Shown here piece after piece: positions 7,408-14,948 of a stretch of DNA of 64,000 nucleotides (positions are counted from its first letter, which is position 1; the number at the start of each line of letters is the position of its first letter). A program made the position numbers and the translations under genes. The DNA is from G963668435 sp963668435 (lineage in GTDB: Bacteria; Latescibacterota; Latescibacteria; Latescibacterales; Latescibacteraceae), in NCBI GenBank assembly GCA_963668435.2, contig CAXXSC010000010.1, forward strand, positions 1 through 64,000, in the 5' to 3' direction. The notes below the pieces were generated by a model that searched no databases, was not told the DNA's origin, and saw only the letters and a list, made by a program, of their open reading frames with translations.

Positions 7408-8646
7408 GTGAATGTTCTGCTCTATCTGGCCGAAGCGATACTTGTTGCCTATTTAATGCGCGGCCTATCCATGCGCCTGAAAATTCCCGCTGTTTCCGGC
7501 TATGTCGTCGGCGGCGTAATCCTCGGCGGTTCTCTCTTTGTCTGGCATCCCGGAGGACGAAATTTCAGTGAACAATGGCTTTTTTACCCGTGATATTCTG
7601 CTCGAAATGACAGTTGTAACACAGATTGCCCTTGCACTGATAGCGATATCTATTGGTGCTGAGCTTGAGTGGAAACCTTTAAAAAGCATGGGAAAAAGCA
7701 TTGTCCACATCACATTCGCCGGTGCTATATTACCTTTTGTTCTTGTTGCCGGCTCGATATATCTGATCTGGCACGACCTCGCTCTTTCCCTTATCCTCGG
7801 TTCGGTCGCCTCGGCTACTGCGCCAGCCGCCACAGTAGCTGTCATTCAACAGTATCGCGCCAAAGGCCCCCTGACCAGCACCATAATCGCGGTAGTCGGC
7901 CTTGACGATGCCGTTTCCTTCATGTTTTTCGCATTTTCATTGACCATGGTGAAAAGCCTATTCCGCCAGGAATCATTTGATTTACTCCATGCTTTCATTT
8001 TGCCAGTCTGGGAAATAGTGCTGTCTATCATGATAGGAGCAATTGTCGGCTATTTCATAGCTCGACTTCTGTTAAGAGCCAAAGATTCCGAATCGGTCAT
8101 TTTCATCCTGGCATTCCTCATGTTTTTTGTTTCGGGCATCTCAATGGCCCTTAATGCCTCGGAACTCCTGGCAAACATGTCGGCCGGTGCGATGGTTGTT
8201 AATGTCAATCCTCATCTGAAAAAGAAAATACGTCTCAGTTTCAGTTCATTGACACCGGTATTTTATGCACTTTTTTCATTTTAGGCGGCGCACACCTGGA
8301 CCTGAGCTCACTATCTGTGGTCTGGCGTCTGGGTATAGTGTATTTTGTCTGTCGTGCACTAGGGAAAATATGGGGCGCATCAATTGGCGCACTAACAGGA
8401 AAGGCATCATCGACAATTAAACGGTTTATCGGCATAAGTATGCTGCCACAGGTTGGAGCAGCTGTGGCTCTCGCACTTGTTGTCGAGCATGAGTTCGGCG
8501 GTGGTTCATACGGCAGACATGCGGTCGAGCTTGCACGAACCGTATTCAATGTCCTTCTTGTTACGACATTTTTCACTGAATTTATCGGCCCGTATCTGAC
8601 CAAGTACGCGTTGGTGAAATCGGGAGAGGCCCGTGAGGTGGCTTAG
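7408..8646 (+). pseudogene. Second CPA2 cation/proton antiporter, interrupted by two frameshifts
   Basis: Paralogue of the antiporter at 5683, alignable along its full length but in three pieces. GTG 7408 (GGGGGAG at 7395-7401) begins NVLLYLAEAILVAYLMRGLS and continues through GGVILGGSLFVWHPG. A net gain of one base near 7543-7556 then moves the reading to the next frame, which carries VVTQIALALIAISIGAELEW, ATAPAATVAVIQQYRAKG and VGLDDAVSFMFF. At 8271-8276 a run of six T residues appears to have lost one T. The frame then ends at TAG, and adding a T restores FFILGGAHLDLSSL and the remainder to TAG 8644. The motifs are otherwise intact, so this is either a recent pseudogene or two sequencing/assembly errors. 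Confidence 0.75.
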
Positions 8647-8708
8647 AGGTTTAAAGAGATTTTTGGCTTACCACGATATTTTTCATGCAGTTTTTCTTTT
8701 GGCACGCA

Positions 8709-9119
8709 TTAAGACTTATAAAGACCAGAAGTACGCCGTGCTTCCGCTTTTCGGGAAATAACAGTGCCTTCCGCGATATCGATATCCAACTTGCCGATCA
8801 ATCGCTTAAGATAATCGAGATGGGGGCAGGGAGGGCCATGGTAGTTGTCGTTAGTGATACATGATGACAGCTGGACACGCACTTGATCTTTTCCGATGTC
8901 ATCACGTTTTTTCAGGCTCTTCAGCAACGTTGAAAGTTTACGGTGAACAGCACGTCCGCAACATCCTCCGCAGGTGATTGATAACATGTAAATATCAGGA
9001 CTGTCGGCCAGTTCCGAAAAGCCGCCTTCTCTTTCACGGAAAGATTTTTCGCAGAGATGGCCGGGACAGCGCTCCTTGACAATGTGGCACTGTATAACAA
9101 CTATATATTTTTTATCCAT
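8709..9119 (-). CDS. CGGC-domain cysteine-rich protein
   Basis: A 136-residue CGGC-domain protein (Pfam family named for this motif; function unknown, presumed metal or redox related). Cysteines occur at residues 11, 18, 23, in the TCGGCCGR core (50, 53, 54), and in SSCITND and GPPCPHLDYL. The start is ATG 9119, which overlaps the last eight bases of the kinase gene upstream; a longer in-frame extension to 9218 would overlap the kinase by about 100 bases and lacks conserved sequence. The overlap implies co-translation with the cysteine-bearing PAS kinase, so this may be the output or sensing partner of that kinase. Confidence 0.85.
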   Translation of the reverse strand: MDKKYIVVIQCHIVKERCPGHLCEKSFREREGGFSELADSPDIYMLSITCGGCCGRAVHRKLSTLLKSLKKRDDIGKDQVRVQLSSCITNDNYHGPPCPHLDYLKRLIGKLDIDIAEGTVISRKAEARRTSGLYKS

Positions 9120-10275
9120 TGGCTGATTCTTCGCTGTTTTTTGGCAGGCTGACTGTGATAGTTGCTCCGGAACCGTACTCACTTTCGACAGATATCCTGC
9201 CTGAGTGTCCATCGACAATATTTTTTACAATCATGAGACCAAGTCCAGTGCTTTTTTCTTCCCCAGTCGGCTTGGCTGACAATCTTTGAAATTCCCTGAA
9301 CATTTTGACTTTATCATCATCGGTAAATCCGGGACCTTCATCAGTGATACTAAATCCGAATGTAGTATCATCCGAAAATGATGAAATAGTGACAGTCGTA
9401 TTGTGCGGCGAGTACTTGATGGCATTATCAATGATATTATCAATTACCTGGCCGATATGATTTCTATCAAATAATGTTTCTTCCAGTTCTGTTAAGCTCG
9501 TTTTTAGCAATATGGATTTTTTATCGGCTTTCAGTTTTTGATTTTCGACACATTCGCACAGAAGGTCGTTCAAGTTGTTATCAGATTTTGCCAGTTTGAA
9601 CGATCCGCTTTCAATGACTGAAACGTCCAGAAGGTCAGCAATAAGTTTTGACATTCGTTTTGTTGATTTATGAATATCATGGAGTATCTCGACATCTTCT
9701 TCATCAAGATTGTTCTGAGACATCAGTAATAACTCACTGTTGTTCATAATAACGCTTATCGGGTTCCTCAAATCGTGTGCGGCCATTCCAAGGAATTTAT
9801 TTTTCAGAGCATTGAGTTTTGACAGTTCGTAACGCTGATTTTCGATCTCGGTGACATCATCAACAATGACCAGCGACATAAGCTCACCATCGAAATGAAC
9901 CGGTATAACGGAGAATTGAAAGCATTTTTTCAGATACTTTTCCTGAATCCAGAATTTGCGGACAATCTTCTTTCGGTATGTCGGCTCTTTTTTGTCAAAA
10001 ATTTTAAGAAGGTAATCGCGGATCCTGCATGTGGTGCAGTGGGATGTCTGGCCGCAAAAACTGTCTTCATCAACTGCAAAAAAACAACCAAGCGCATTAC
10101 CGCAGAGTTCACCGATAATTTTTTCCTCGGGCTTGTTGAAAACCGCTTGAAATGAATCGTTGAAATCCCTGACCCTAATGTCTGAATCGACAATAAAAAG
10201 CGCCGATGTCATATTATCGATAACCATCATCAGGAAATCGCTTGATTCTTTCAGGGATTTAATATCATGTTTCAT
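9112..10275 (-). CDS. PAS-domain sensor histidine kinase with a cysteine cluster
   Basis: A soluble 387-residue kinase. A PAS domain at about residues 10-140 contains C58, C64, C74, C80 and C83 in a CGNALGC...CGQTSHCTTC arrangement, a pattern known from redox- or metal-responsive PAS kinases. HisKA follows with H167 in MAAHDLRNP, then HATPase_c with N box IDNIIDNAIKYS, G1 DEGPGF and G2 GLGLMIVKN. No membrane segment is seen, so it probably senses a cytoplasmic signal. No response regulator gene is adjacent. The next gene on the same strand encodes a CGGC protein. It is divergent from a multihaem cytochrome gene across about 335 bases. Confidence 0.93.
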   Translation of the reverse strand: MKHDIKSLKESSDFLMMVIDNMTSALFIVDSDIRVRDFNDSFQAVFNKPEEKIIGELCGNALGCFFAVDEDSFCGQTSHCTTCRIRDYLLKIFDKKEPTYRKKIVRKFWIQEKYLKKCFQFSVIPVHFDGELMSLVIVDDVTEIENQRYELSKLNALKNKFLGMAAHDLRNPISVIMNNSELLLMSQNNLDEEDVEILHDIHKSTKRMSKLIADLLDVSVIESGSFKLAKSDNNLNDLLCECVENQKLKADKKSILLKTSLTELEETLFDRNHIGQVIDNIIDNAIKYSPHNTTVTISSFSDDTTFGFSITDEGPGFTDDDKVKMFREFQRLSAKPTGEEKSTGLGLMIVKNIVDGHSGRISVESEYGSGATITVSLPKNSEESANG

Positions 10276-10543
10276 TATTCATAACCTGTCATTAATCGTA
10301 AAAAACCATAAACATCTTATGCATAATCAAAAAAAACAACAATAAAGCAATATATTGTATATAAAGATGTTTCGCGAATCATGGTGTGTATGAGTATAAT
10401 TCATGCTTGAAAAAACATAATGCAATATAAACATTTATTAAAGAATATCATGCAGAAAATTTCCGTCTGTGGAATTTGTGTAATGATAGGGGGTACAGTT
10501 TTCTGAATTTATTCCAAAAAAATGAAATCAATTTGTATTTTTC
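10276..10543. other. Divergent intergenic region, kinase / cytochrome
   Basis: AT-rich region between the kinase (minus strand) and the cytochrome gene (plus strand). It should hold the kinase promoter, but no clear pair of elements for it was identified. No gene-like frame was seen. Confidence 0.5.
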
Positions 10544-10572
10544 TTGAAATACCCCAGACAACTTTCTATATT
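10544..10572 (+). promoter_or_regulatory. Sigma70-like promoter of the cytochrome gene
   Basis: TTGAAA (10544-10549) and TATATT (10567-10572) are separated by 17 bases; each matches the consensus at five of six positions. A transcript would start near 10579, giving a leader of about 30 bases that contains the GGAG before ATG 10611. Confidence 0.75.
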
Positions 10573-10610
10573 GTCAAAACGTTACTGAATGAAAAATTAT
10601 GGAGTTGCTG

Positions 10611-11084
10611 ATGAAGTCTTGTAAGTTTTTTGCTGTTCCGGTTCTTTTATTTCTGCTGGCCGCTTATCTTGTTTCCTGCTCTTCCGCAAAACCCATTTTG
10701 AGTGGAAGGCGGGAGGTGAAGAGCATTGAAAAAAACGATCACCCCGATTACCCAAATGGTGTAGCATGTTATGTCTGCCACAAGACTGAGGTACCGGCCC
10801 GGCCTGATCATGCCAAGTTTGGAAAAAATTGCGATAAATGTCATGTAAAGACAACTTGGATGGCTGAAAAATACGCGCACGATTCCTGGCCTCTTGATGA
10901 AATACACCGTGTAAGGTGTACTCGTTGCCATGCCCCGAAATTCCAGAAAGATTTTACCCAATACCAGTGCTATGGATGTCATCATGAGGCGGAATCCATT
11001 AAGAATACTCATCCTGATATCAGTACGGCAAAACTGACACGATGTAGCGAATGCCATAAAGGATTCCCGGCGGCCGTGCAATAA
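10611..11084 (+). CDS. Five-haem c-type cytochrome lipoprotein
   Basis: A 157-residue exported protein with a lipoprotein signal peptide (KFFAVPVLLFLLAAYLVSC, lipobox LVSC) and five CxxCH haem-attachment motifs: CYVCH, CDKCH, CTRCH, CYGCH and CSECH. Several further histidines (HPD, HDSWP, HHEAES) could be distal ligands. It is therefore a small membrane-anchored, periplasm-facing multihaem electron-transfer protein. ATG 10611 is chosen over ATG 10599 because GGAG (10601-10604) lies six bases upstream of it and the result begins with a clean MKSCKFF signal. It has its own promoter and terminator, so it is monocistronic. No quinol dehydrogenase or terminal reductase is nearby. Confidence 0.9.
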   Translation: MKSCKFFAVPVLLFLLAAYLVSCSSAKPILSGRREVKSIEKNDHPDYPNGVACYVCHKTEVPARPDHAKFGKNCDKCHVKTTWMAEKYAHDSWPLDEIHRVRCTRCHAPKFQKDFTQYQCYGCHHEAESIKNTHPDISTAKLTRCSECHKGFPAAVQ

Positions 11085-11107
11085 ACTGGAATATGAAAAA
11101 AATGAAA

Positions 11108-11136
11108 ACGGCCGGAAATATCCGGTCGTTTTTTTT
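11108..11136 (+). terminator. Rho-independent terminator of the cytochrome gene
   Basis: A 9-bp stem (11108-11116 with 11121-11129, one G-U pair) has an AATA loop and eight consecutive T residues. Confidence 0.92.
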
Positions 11137-11186
11137 ATTATACGTAATGCTGTCTGTTTAAACTAATTCCATAGGGGAGAGTTAGT

Positions 11187-11321
11187 ATGGACCCTGCGTT
11201 TTTTAACATGCCGGCGAGTTCGTTCATTCTTGTGTTCGGTACACCACTCGTCATTATTCTATTGCTTATTGTCTGGGCTCTAACATTCAAAACACAAGAA
11301 ACCGGGGAGGATGGGGAATGA
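11187..11321 (+). CDS. 44-aa single-pass membrane protein, possible symporter partner
   Basis: A short gene preceded by a purine-rich GGGGAGAG ribosome binding site (11174-11181). The product has one hydrophobic helix (FILVFGTPLVIILLLIVWAL) and an acidic tail (ETGEDGE). Its TGA overlaps the ATG of the sodium:solute symporter gene by four bases, so the two are translationally coupled. Several symporters have small membrane subunits of this kind, but I do not recognise this sequence as one of the named families. A role as a small subunit or stabiliser is inferred from coupling alone. Confidence 0.75.
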   Translation: MDPAFFNMPASSFILVFGTPLVIILLLIVWALTFKTQETGEDGE

Positions 11322-12838
11322 GTGGAACTGCTACTATCTCATGGATTCTCGCTGGCGCATATTTTGTTTTCCTCATTGTTGTCGGAATATGGGCATCAAA
11401 GAAAATCAAAAGTTTTGAAGGTTACATCGTAGCCGGACGCGATATCGGGTTTTGGATGTTTACGATTCTCGTTATTGCATCCTGTATGAGCGGCATGACC
11501 CTTCTTGGTTCAAGCGGTCTTGGATTCATCGCTGGCTGGCCTTCAATCTGGGAACAGATTTTTGTGCCTCTATCCTGCGCCCTCACAATATTCCTGTTCG
11601 GCACGAAACTTCACAGAATCGCCGGCAAACAAGGTTATCTTACCCTTCAGGATTTTCTAGCACACCGTTATGACAGCCCTCGGCTTGTCAGGGGTCTTTC
11701 CGGTTTTGCCGTTTTTTCAGTATCCCTGATTTATCTGGTGGGACAGTATACCGCAGTGGGAATTACACTTCAGCGAGTACTTCACATGGAGTATTCAACA
11801 GCGGTAATTGTCGGAGCTGTGATTGTTACTTTTTATGTGTTTTTCGGCGGCCTTTATGCGGTTAGCTGGACCTCGCTCGTACAGGGTCTTATATTGATTG
11901 TCGGTGTTCTCGTGGTTGCGCCGGTGATTATTTTTAAAGCGGGCGGACTATCGCATATCAATGAGACTCTCGCAGCCATTGACCCTAATATGGTTCGGGC
12001 TGCTTACCCGCAAGCCCATCCACCGGTTGCGAAATATGCATTTATGACTCCTCTTTTCCTTGTGTCGTTCGCATTGCTGCTCTCACTCGGGCTTGCTTCT
12101 GCTCCTCACGTGATAAACAATGTGCTCGCCGCACGGAAAAACTCGTATTTCAAATGGGCCCCTGTTGCCGCATTCAGCATTTACGTGGTTATTTTCTATC
12201 TGATTAAGATTGTCGGTTTTGCCGCAAGGACAATGGTTGTGGATGGAGTTCTCGCACTGCCTGAGGGCGTTGCAAATCCACAGGATTTCTGTTTCATCGT
12301 GGCAATCGAACACGCTTTCGGCCCGCTTGTCTGGACATTTTTCGGCATGATGGTGCTTGCTGCGGTTATGTCAACAACCGACAGGCTCCTTCTGACAATC
12401 GGATCTTCATTTGCATGGGATGTGTTCAAGAATCTCTTCAAACCTGATGCTTCGGACAAGAGTGTTACCTCTGTCAGTCGTCTGGTAGTATTTGTGGCGG
12501 CTGTAATTTCAATCTTTCTTGCGCTCAATCCTCCGAAACTCCTCGCCTGGCTCATATGGATGGGTATCGGTATCATGCTTGCTGTTTTTGTCGTACCGAT
12601 TCTTTCCGGTCTTTACTGGAAAAGAGCAAACAAGGTTGCGGCAATTGCCAGCATGATAACAGGTTTTGTCACGAGTTTCATTTTCGGATATATAGGCAAA
12701 TTTGTGAAACCATTGCCATTTCACTTCAGCTTTATACCATTCCTGCTGAGCATTGCAGTTATGGTGCTTGTCAGTATGATGAGCAAGCCGATGTCAACGG
12801 AAATATTGGAGGAAACGGAAACGGGATTCCATTTCTGA
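11318..12838 (+). CDS. Sodium:solute symporter (SSS family)
   Basis: A 506-residue membrane protein with about 13 hydrophobic helices in the LeuT-like SSS family (PutP/PanF relatives), moving a solute with sodium. The N-terminal FEGYIVAGRDIGFWMF matches the family motif F.vAGR..g.w, followed by LQDFLAHRY and FYVFFGGLYAVSWTSLVQG (sodium-site helix 5 region) and AAVMSTTDRLLLTIGSSF (helix 8). The substrate cannot be assigned; the amidohydrolase-fold pair downstream hints at an organic acid or cyclic amide. It follows a coupled 44-aa membrane protein. Confidence 0.93.
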   Translation: MSGTATISWILAGAYFVFLIVVGIWASKKIKSFEGYIVAGRDIGFWMFTILVIASCMSGMTLLGSSGLGFIAGWPSIWEQIFVPLSCALTIFLFGTKLHRIAGKQGYLTLQDFLAHRYDSPRLVRGLSGFAVFSVSLIYLVGQYTAVGITLQRVLHMEYSTAVIVGAVIVTFYVFFGGLYAVSWTSLVQGLILIVGVLVVAPVIIFKAGGLSHINETLAAIDPNMVRAAYPQAHPPVAKYAFMTPLFLVSFALLLSLGLASAPHVINNVLAARKNSYFKWAPVAAFSIYVVIFYLIKIVGFAARTMVVDGVLALPEGVANPQDFCFIVAIEHAFGPLVWTFFGMMVLAAVMSTTDRLLLTIGSSFAWDVFKNLFKPDASDKSVTSVSRLVVFVAAVISIFLALNPPKLLAWLIWMGIGIMLAVFVVPILSGLYWKRANKVAAIASMITGFVTSFIFGYIGKFVKPLPFHFSFIPFLLSIAVMVLVSMMSKPMSTEILEETETGFHF

Positions 12839-12861
12839 TTCTCATCGATCATTTTTTACGG

Positions 12862-12892
12862 ATGGCGGTTTCGAAAGAGGCCGCCATTTATT
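12862..12892 (+). terminator. Terminator-like hairpin after the symporter
   Basis: An 11-bp stem (12862-12872 with 12877-12887, two G-U pairs) has a GAAA tetraloop and is followed by TTATTTTAT. It separates the symporter from the amidohydrolase pair. Confidence 0.75.
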
Positions 12893-12978
12893 TTATCTGG
12901 CTTTCCTGTTGAAAAATGCCTGCATAACATTGTATACTCAATGTAGACGTTTATAATTCACACAGAAAGGAGTCGAGG

Positions 12979-13737
12979 ATGTCAAAACTGGCCTTTTTCG
13001 ACTGTAATTGTTCAATTGGACGTATTCCACATCCCAGCGTCCTCGACAACCATAATGTCGATGGATTACGTCATGAGATGGAAATTGCCGGGATAGAGGA
13101 GGCACTTGTTTTTCACAACATGGCGAGAGACTACAGTCCGGCAAAGGGCAATGCCCAACTGATAGAAGATATCGACAATACAAAAGGTTTGTATCCTGCC
13201 TGGGTTGTCATGCCTCACTATACCGGCGAAATACCCCCCCCGGATGAACTGCTTCGCCAAATGGAGAATAATAAAGTTAAGGTTGTAAGGATGTATCCGG
13301 GGAAAGACCGTCACAGCTTTTCGCTTGCCGACTGGTGTTCCGGCCCACTTCTCAATGCTCTTGCAGATGGAAGGGTGCCTTTGATGCTTGATATCGAAAT
13401 TGTCTGGTGGGAAACTATCCAGGCCATACTCGAAAAATACCCGTCGCTCCCTGTTATTGCGACAAATGTCAGCTATCGTCATCACCGTTTCGCCTATCCG
13501 CTTTTTGAAAAATATCCGCAACTTCATGTCGAGACCTCGCGATTTTTCGCGGCATCGGCATATGAGGATATTGTCGGTCGATTCGGTCCATCGCCGATAC
13601 TCTTTGGAAGCAGTATGCCATTTCTGTCCTCGTCACCAGCTGTTTCAATGCTGACTTACGCCGATATTTCCGAACAGGCAAAAGCGGCTATTGCGGGTGG
13701 AACCCTCAGACATCTTCTCGAGGAGGCGCTGTCATGA
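12979..13737 (+). CDS. Amidohydrolase-fold protein lacking metal ligands (pseudoenzyme)
   Basis: A 252-residue TIM-barrel protein of the amidohydrolase-2 type, paralogous to the next gene. The metal motif at strand 1, normally HxH, reads FDCNCSIG. Strand 4 VRMYPG lacks the lysine, strand 5 MLDIEI lacks His, strand 6 ATNVSY lacks His, and strand 8 reads FGSSMPF where active members have a GTD.P aspartate. It cannot bind the usual metals and is probably a non-catalytic or regulatory partner of the downstream protein. AAAGGAG (12965-12971) sets the ATG, and the stop overlaps the next ATG by four bases. Confidence 0.85.
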   Translation: MSKLAFFDCNCSIGRIPHPSVLDNHNVDGLRHEMEIAGIEEALVFHNMARDYSPAKGNAQLIEDIDNTKGLYPAWVVMPHYTGEIPPPDELLRQMENNKVKVVRMYPGKDRHSFSLADWCSGPLLNALADGRVPLMLDIEIVWWETIQAILEKYPSLPVIATNVSYRHHRFAYPLFEKYPQLHVETSRFFAASAYEDIVGRFGPSPILFGSSMPFLSSSPAVSMLTYADISEQAKAAIAGGTLRHLLEEALS

Positions 13738-14537
13738 GTGAATATTTCAATAAAATACACGCCGGCGAGCCCATCGAAGACATAGAGATAATAGATTTTC
13801 ACGCGCATCTCGGCGAGTATTTCAATATGCATATTCCAAAATGCGAAGCGGCTGATATAGTTCGTATGATGGATTTCTGCGGAATAGACAAAACCATTGT
13901 GTCGCCAACAGTCGGTCTTTGTTCAGATTTTGTGGCCGGCAATGATCTCATGCTTGAATCGATCCGTCAGCATAGAGGTCGTCTTTACGGAGCATGCGTG
14001 GCAAACGGCCATTATCCTGATCTTTCAGTTGAAGAACTGCACCGCTGTTTCGAGGCCGACAATGACGTGAAAATCGTGAAAATCCATCCGGTTCTTGCGG
14101 AATGCAAAATGAACGATCGCCGCATGAAAGGAATCTATGAGTTCACAGCTGAACGCAAACTTTTCATGATCGTCCATACATGGCTCGATAACGATCCATA
14201 CGGCAATCAGGATTTGTTTGCCAGTGTAGCTGCTGATTATCCCGATATCAACTGGCTTATGGGGCATTCCGGTGGCCCGTACGGAAGTTACCGTTCGATT
14301 GAGATAGCAAATTCACTTCCGAATGTCTTTCTTGACCTTACCATGTCGATGTGTCCTGCAGGTCAGATCGAGTTTTTTGTTAAAGAAGTTGGTGCTGAAC
14401 GAATTATTTTCGGTACAGACAATCCATTTATTGATCCACGCCCCCAGATCGGACGTCTTTGTCTCGCCGAAATAAGCCAAGAGGAGAGAGTAGCTATCAT
14501 TGGCGCTAATGTTAGGCGTTATATCGACTTTTCGTGA
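13734..14537 (+). CDS. Amidohydrolase-2 family metal-dependent hydrolase
   Basis: A 267-residue TIM-barrel hydrolase of the amidohydrolase-2 family, which includes decarboxylases and lactone or amide hydrolases. Metal-binding positions are intact: IIDFHAHLGEYF (HxH), KIHPVL, IVHTWLD, MGHSGGPYGS and FGTDNPFIDP. Its substrate cannot be assigned. Translation is coupled to the upstream metal-free paralogue, so a heteromeric complex is likely. A sodium:solute symporter lies upstream, beyond a hairpin. Confidence 0.9.
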   Translation: MSEYFNKIHAGEPIEDIEIIDFHAHLGEYFNMHIPKCEAADIVRMMDFCGIDKTIVSPTVGLCSDFVAGNDLMLESIRQHRGRLYGACVANGHYPDLSVEELHRCFEADNDVKIVKIHPVLAECKMNDRRMKGIYEFTAERKLFMIVHTWLDNDPYGNQDLFASVAADYPDINWLMGHSGGPYGSYRSIEIANSLPNVFLDLTMSMCPAGQIEFFVKEVGAERIIFGTDNPFIDPRPQIGRLCLAEISQEERVAIIGANVRRYIDFS

Positions 14538-14948
14538 TCCTTATATAAGTATTTGAAAAAGATATTTTGATATCTTTCGTTTCATGAAAACAGTTATCGA
14601 AATAAAATGGATGGCTGTTTTTAGGAGTGTTTCGTTGAAATATTTTCTTAATAACAGCTATCAAAATACTCGATGACAATGAATATATTTGAAAAATATT
14701 AATTAATGCCTCCCCTCGCGATTACTCTTCTTGCATACGCTCTTTAGATTTCGTATTTTTCATTTCCTTTGAGATTCACAATTTGTGATTCCTTTCACGG
14801 GTGATTTTGATGCTTTTTCGCAATCATTTTATAAATAATCTTTTATGATCGTTTTTCTTAAATATTCATTTCATTCTTTTGATTCATAATATTAAGTGTT
14901 TTCAAAAGAATATTTCTTCCACAAAAACTTTTCTGTGATACGGTAGAT
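14538..14948. other. 410-base AT-rich gap before the CLC gene
   Basis: No gene-like frame was seen. An 8-bp AT-rich hairpin (14558-14565 with 14570-14577, loop TTTG) follows the amidohydrolase stop and may terminate weakly. A small dyad, TTCACAATTTGTGA (14775-14788), resembles an operator, but nothing supports a specific regulator. Confidence 0.5.

Noticed and set aside
7408..8646. Programmed ribosomal frameshifting in the second antiporter
   Set aside because: Two shifts of opposite sign without slippery-site plus structure patterns; a mutation or sequencing error is simpler.
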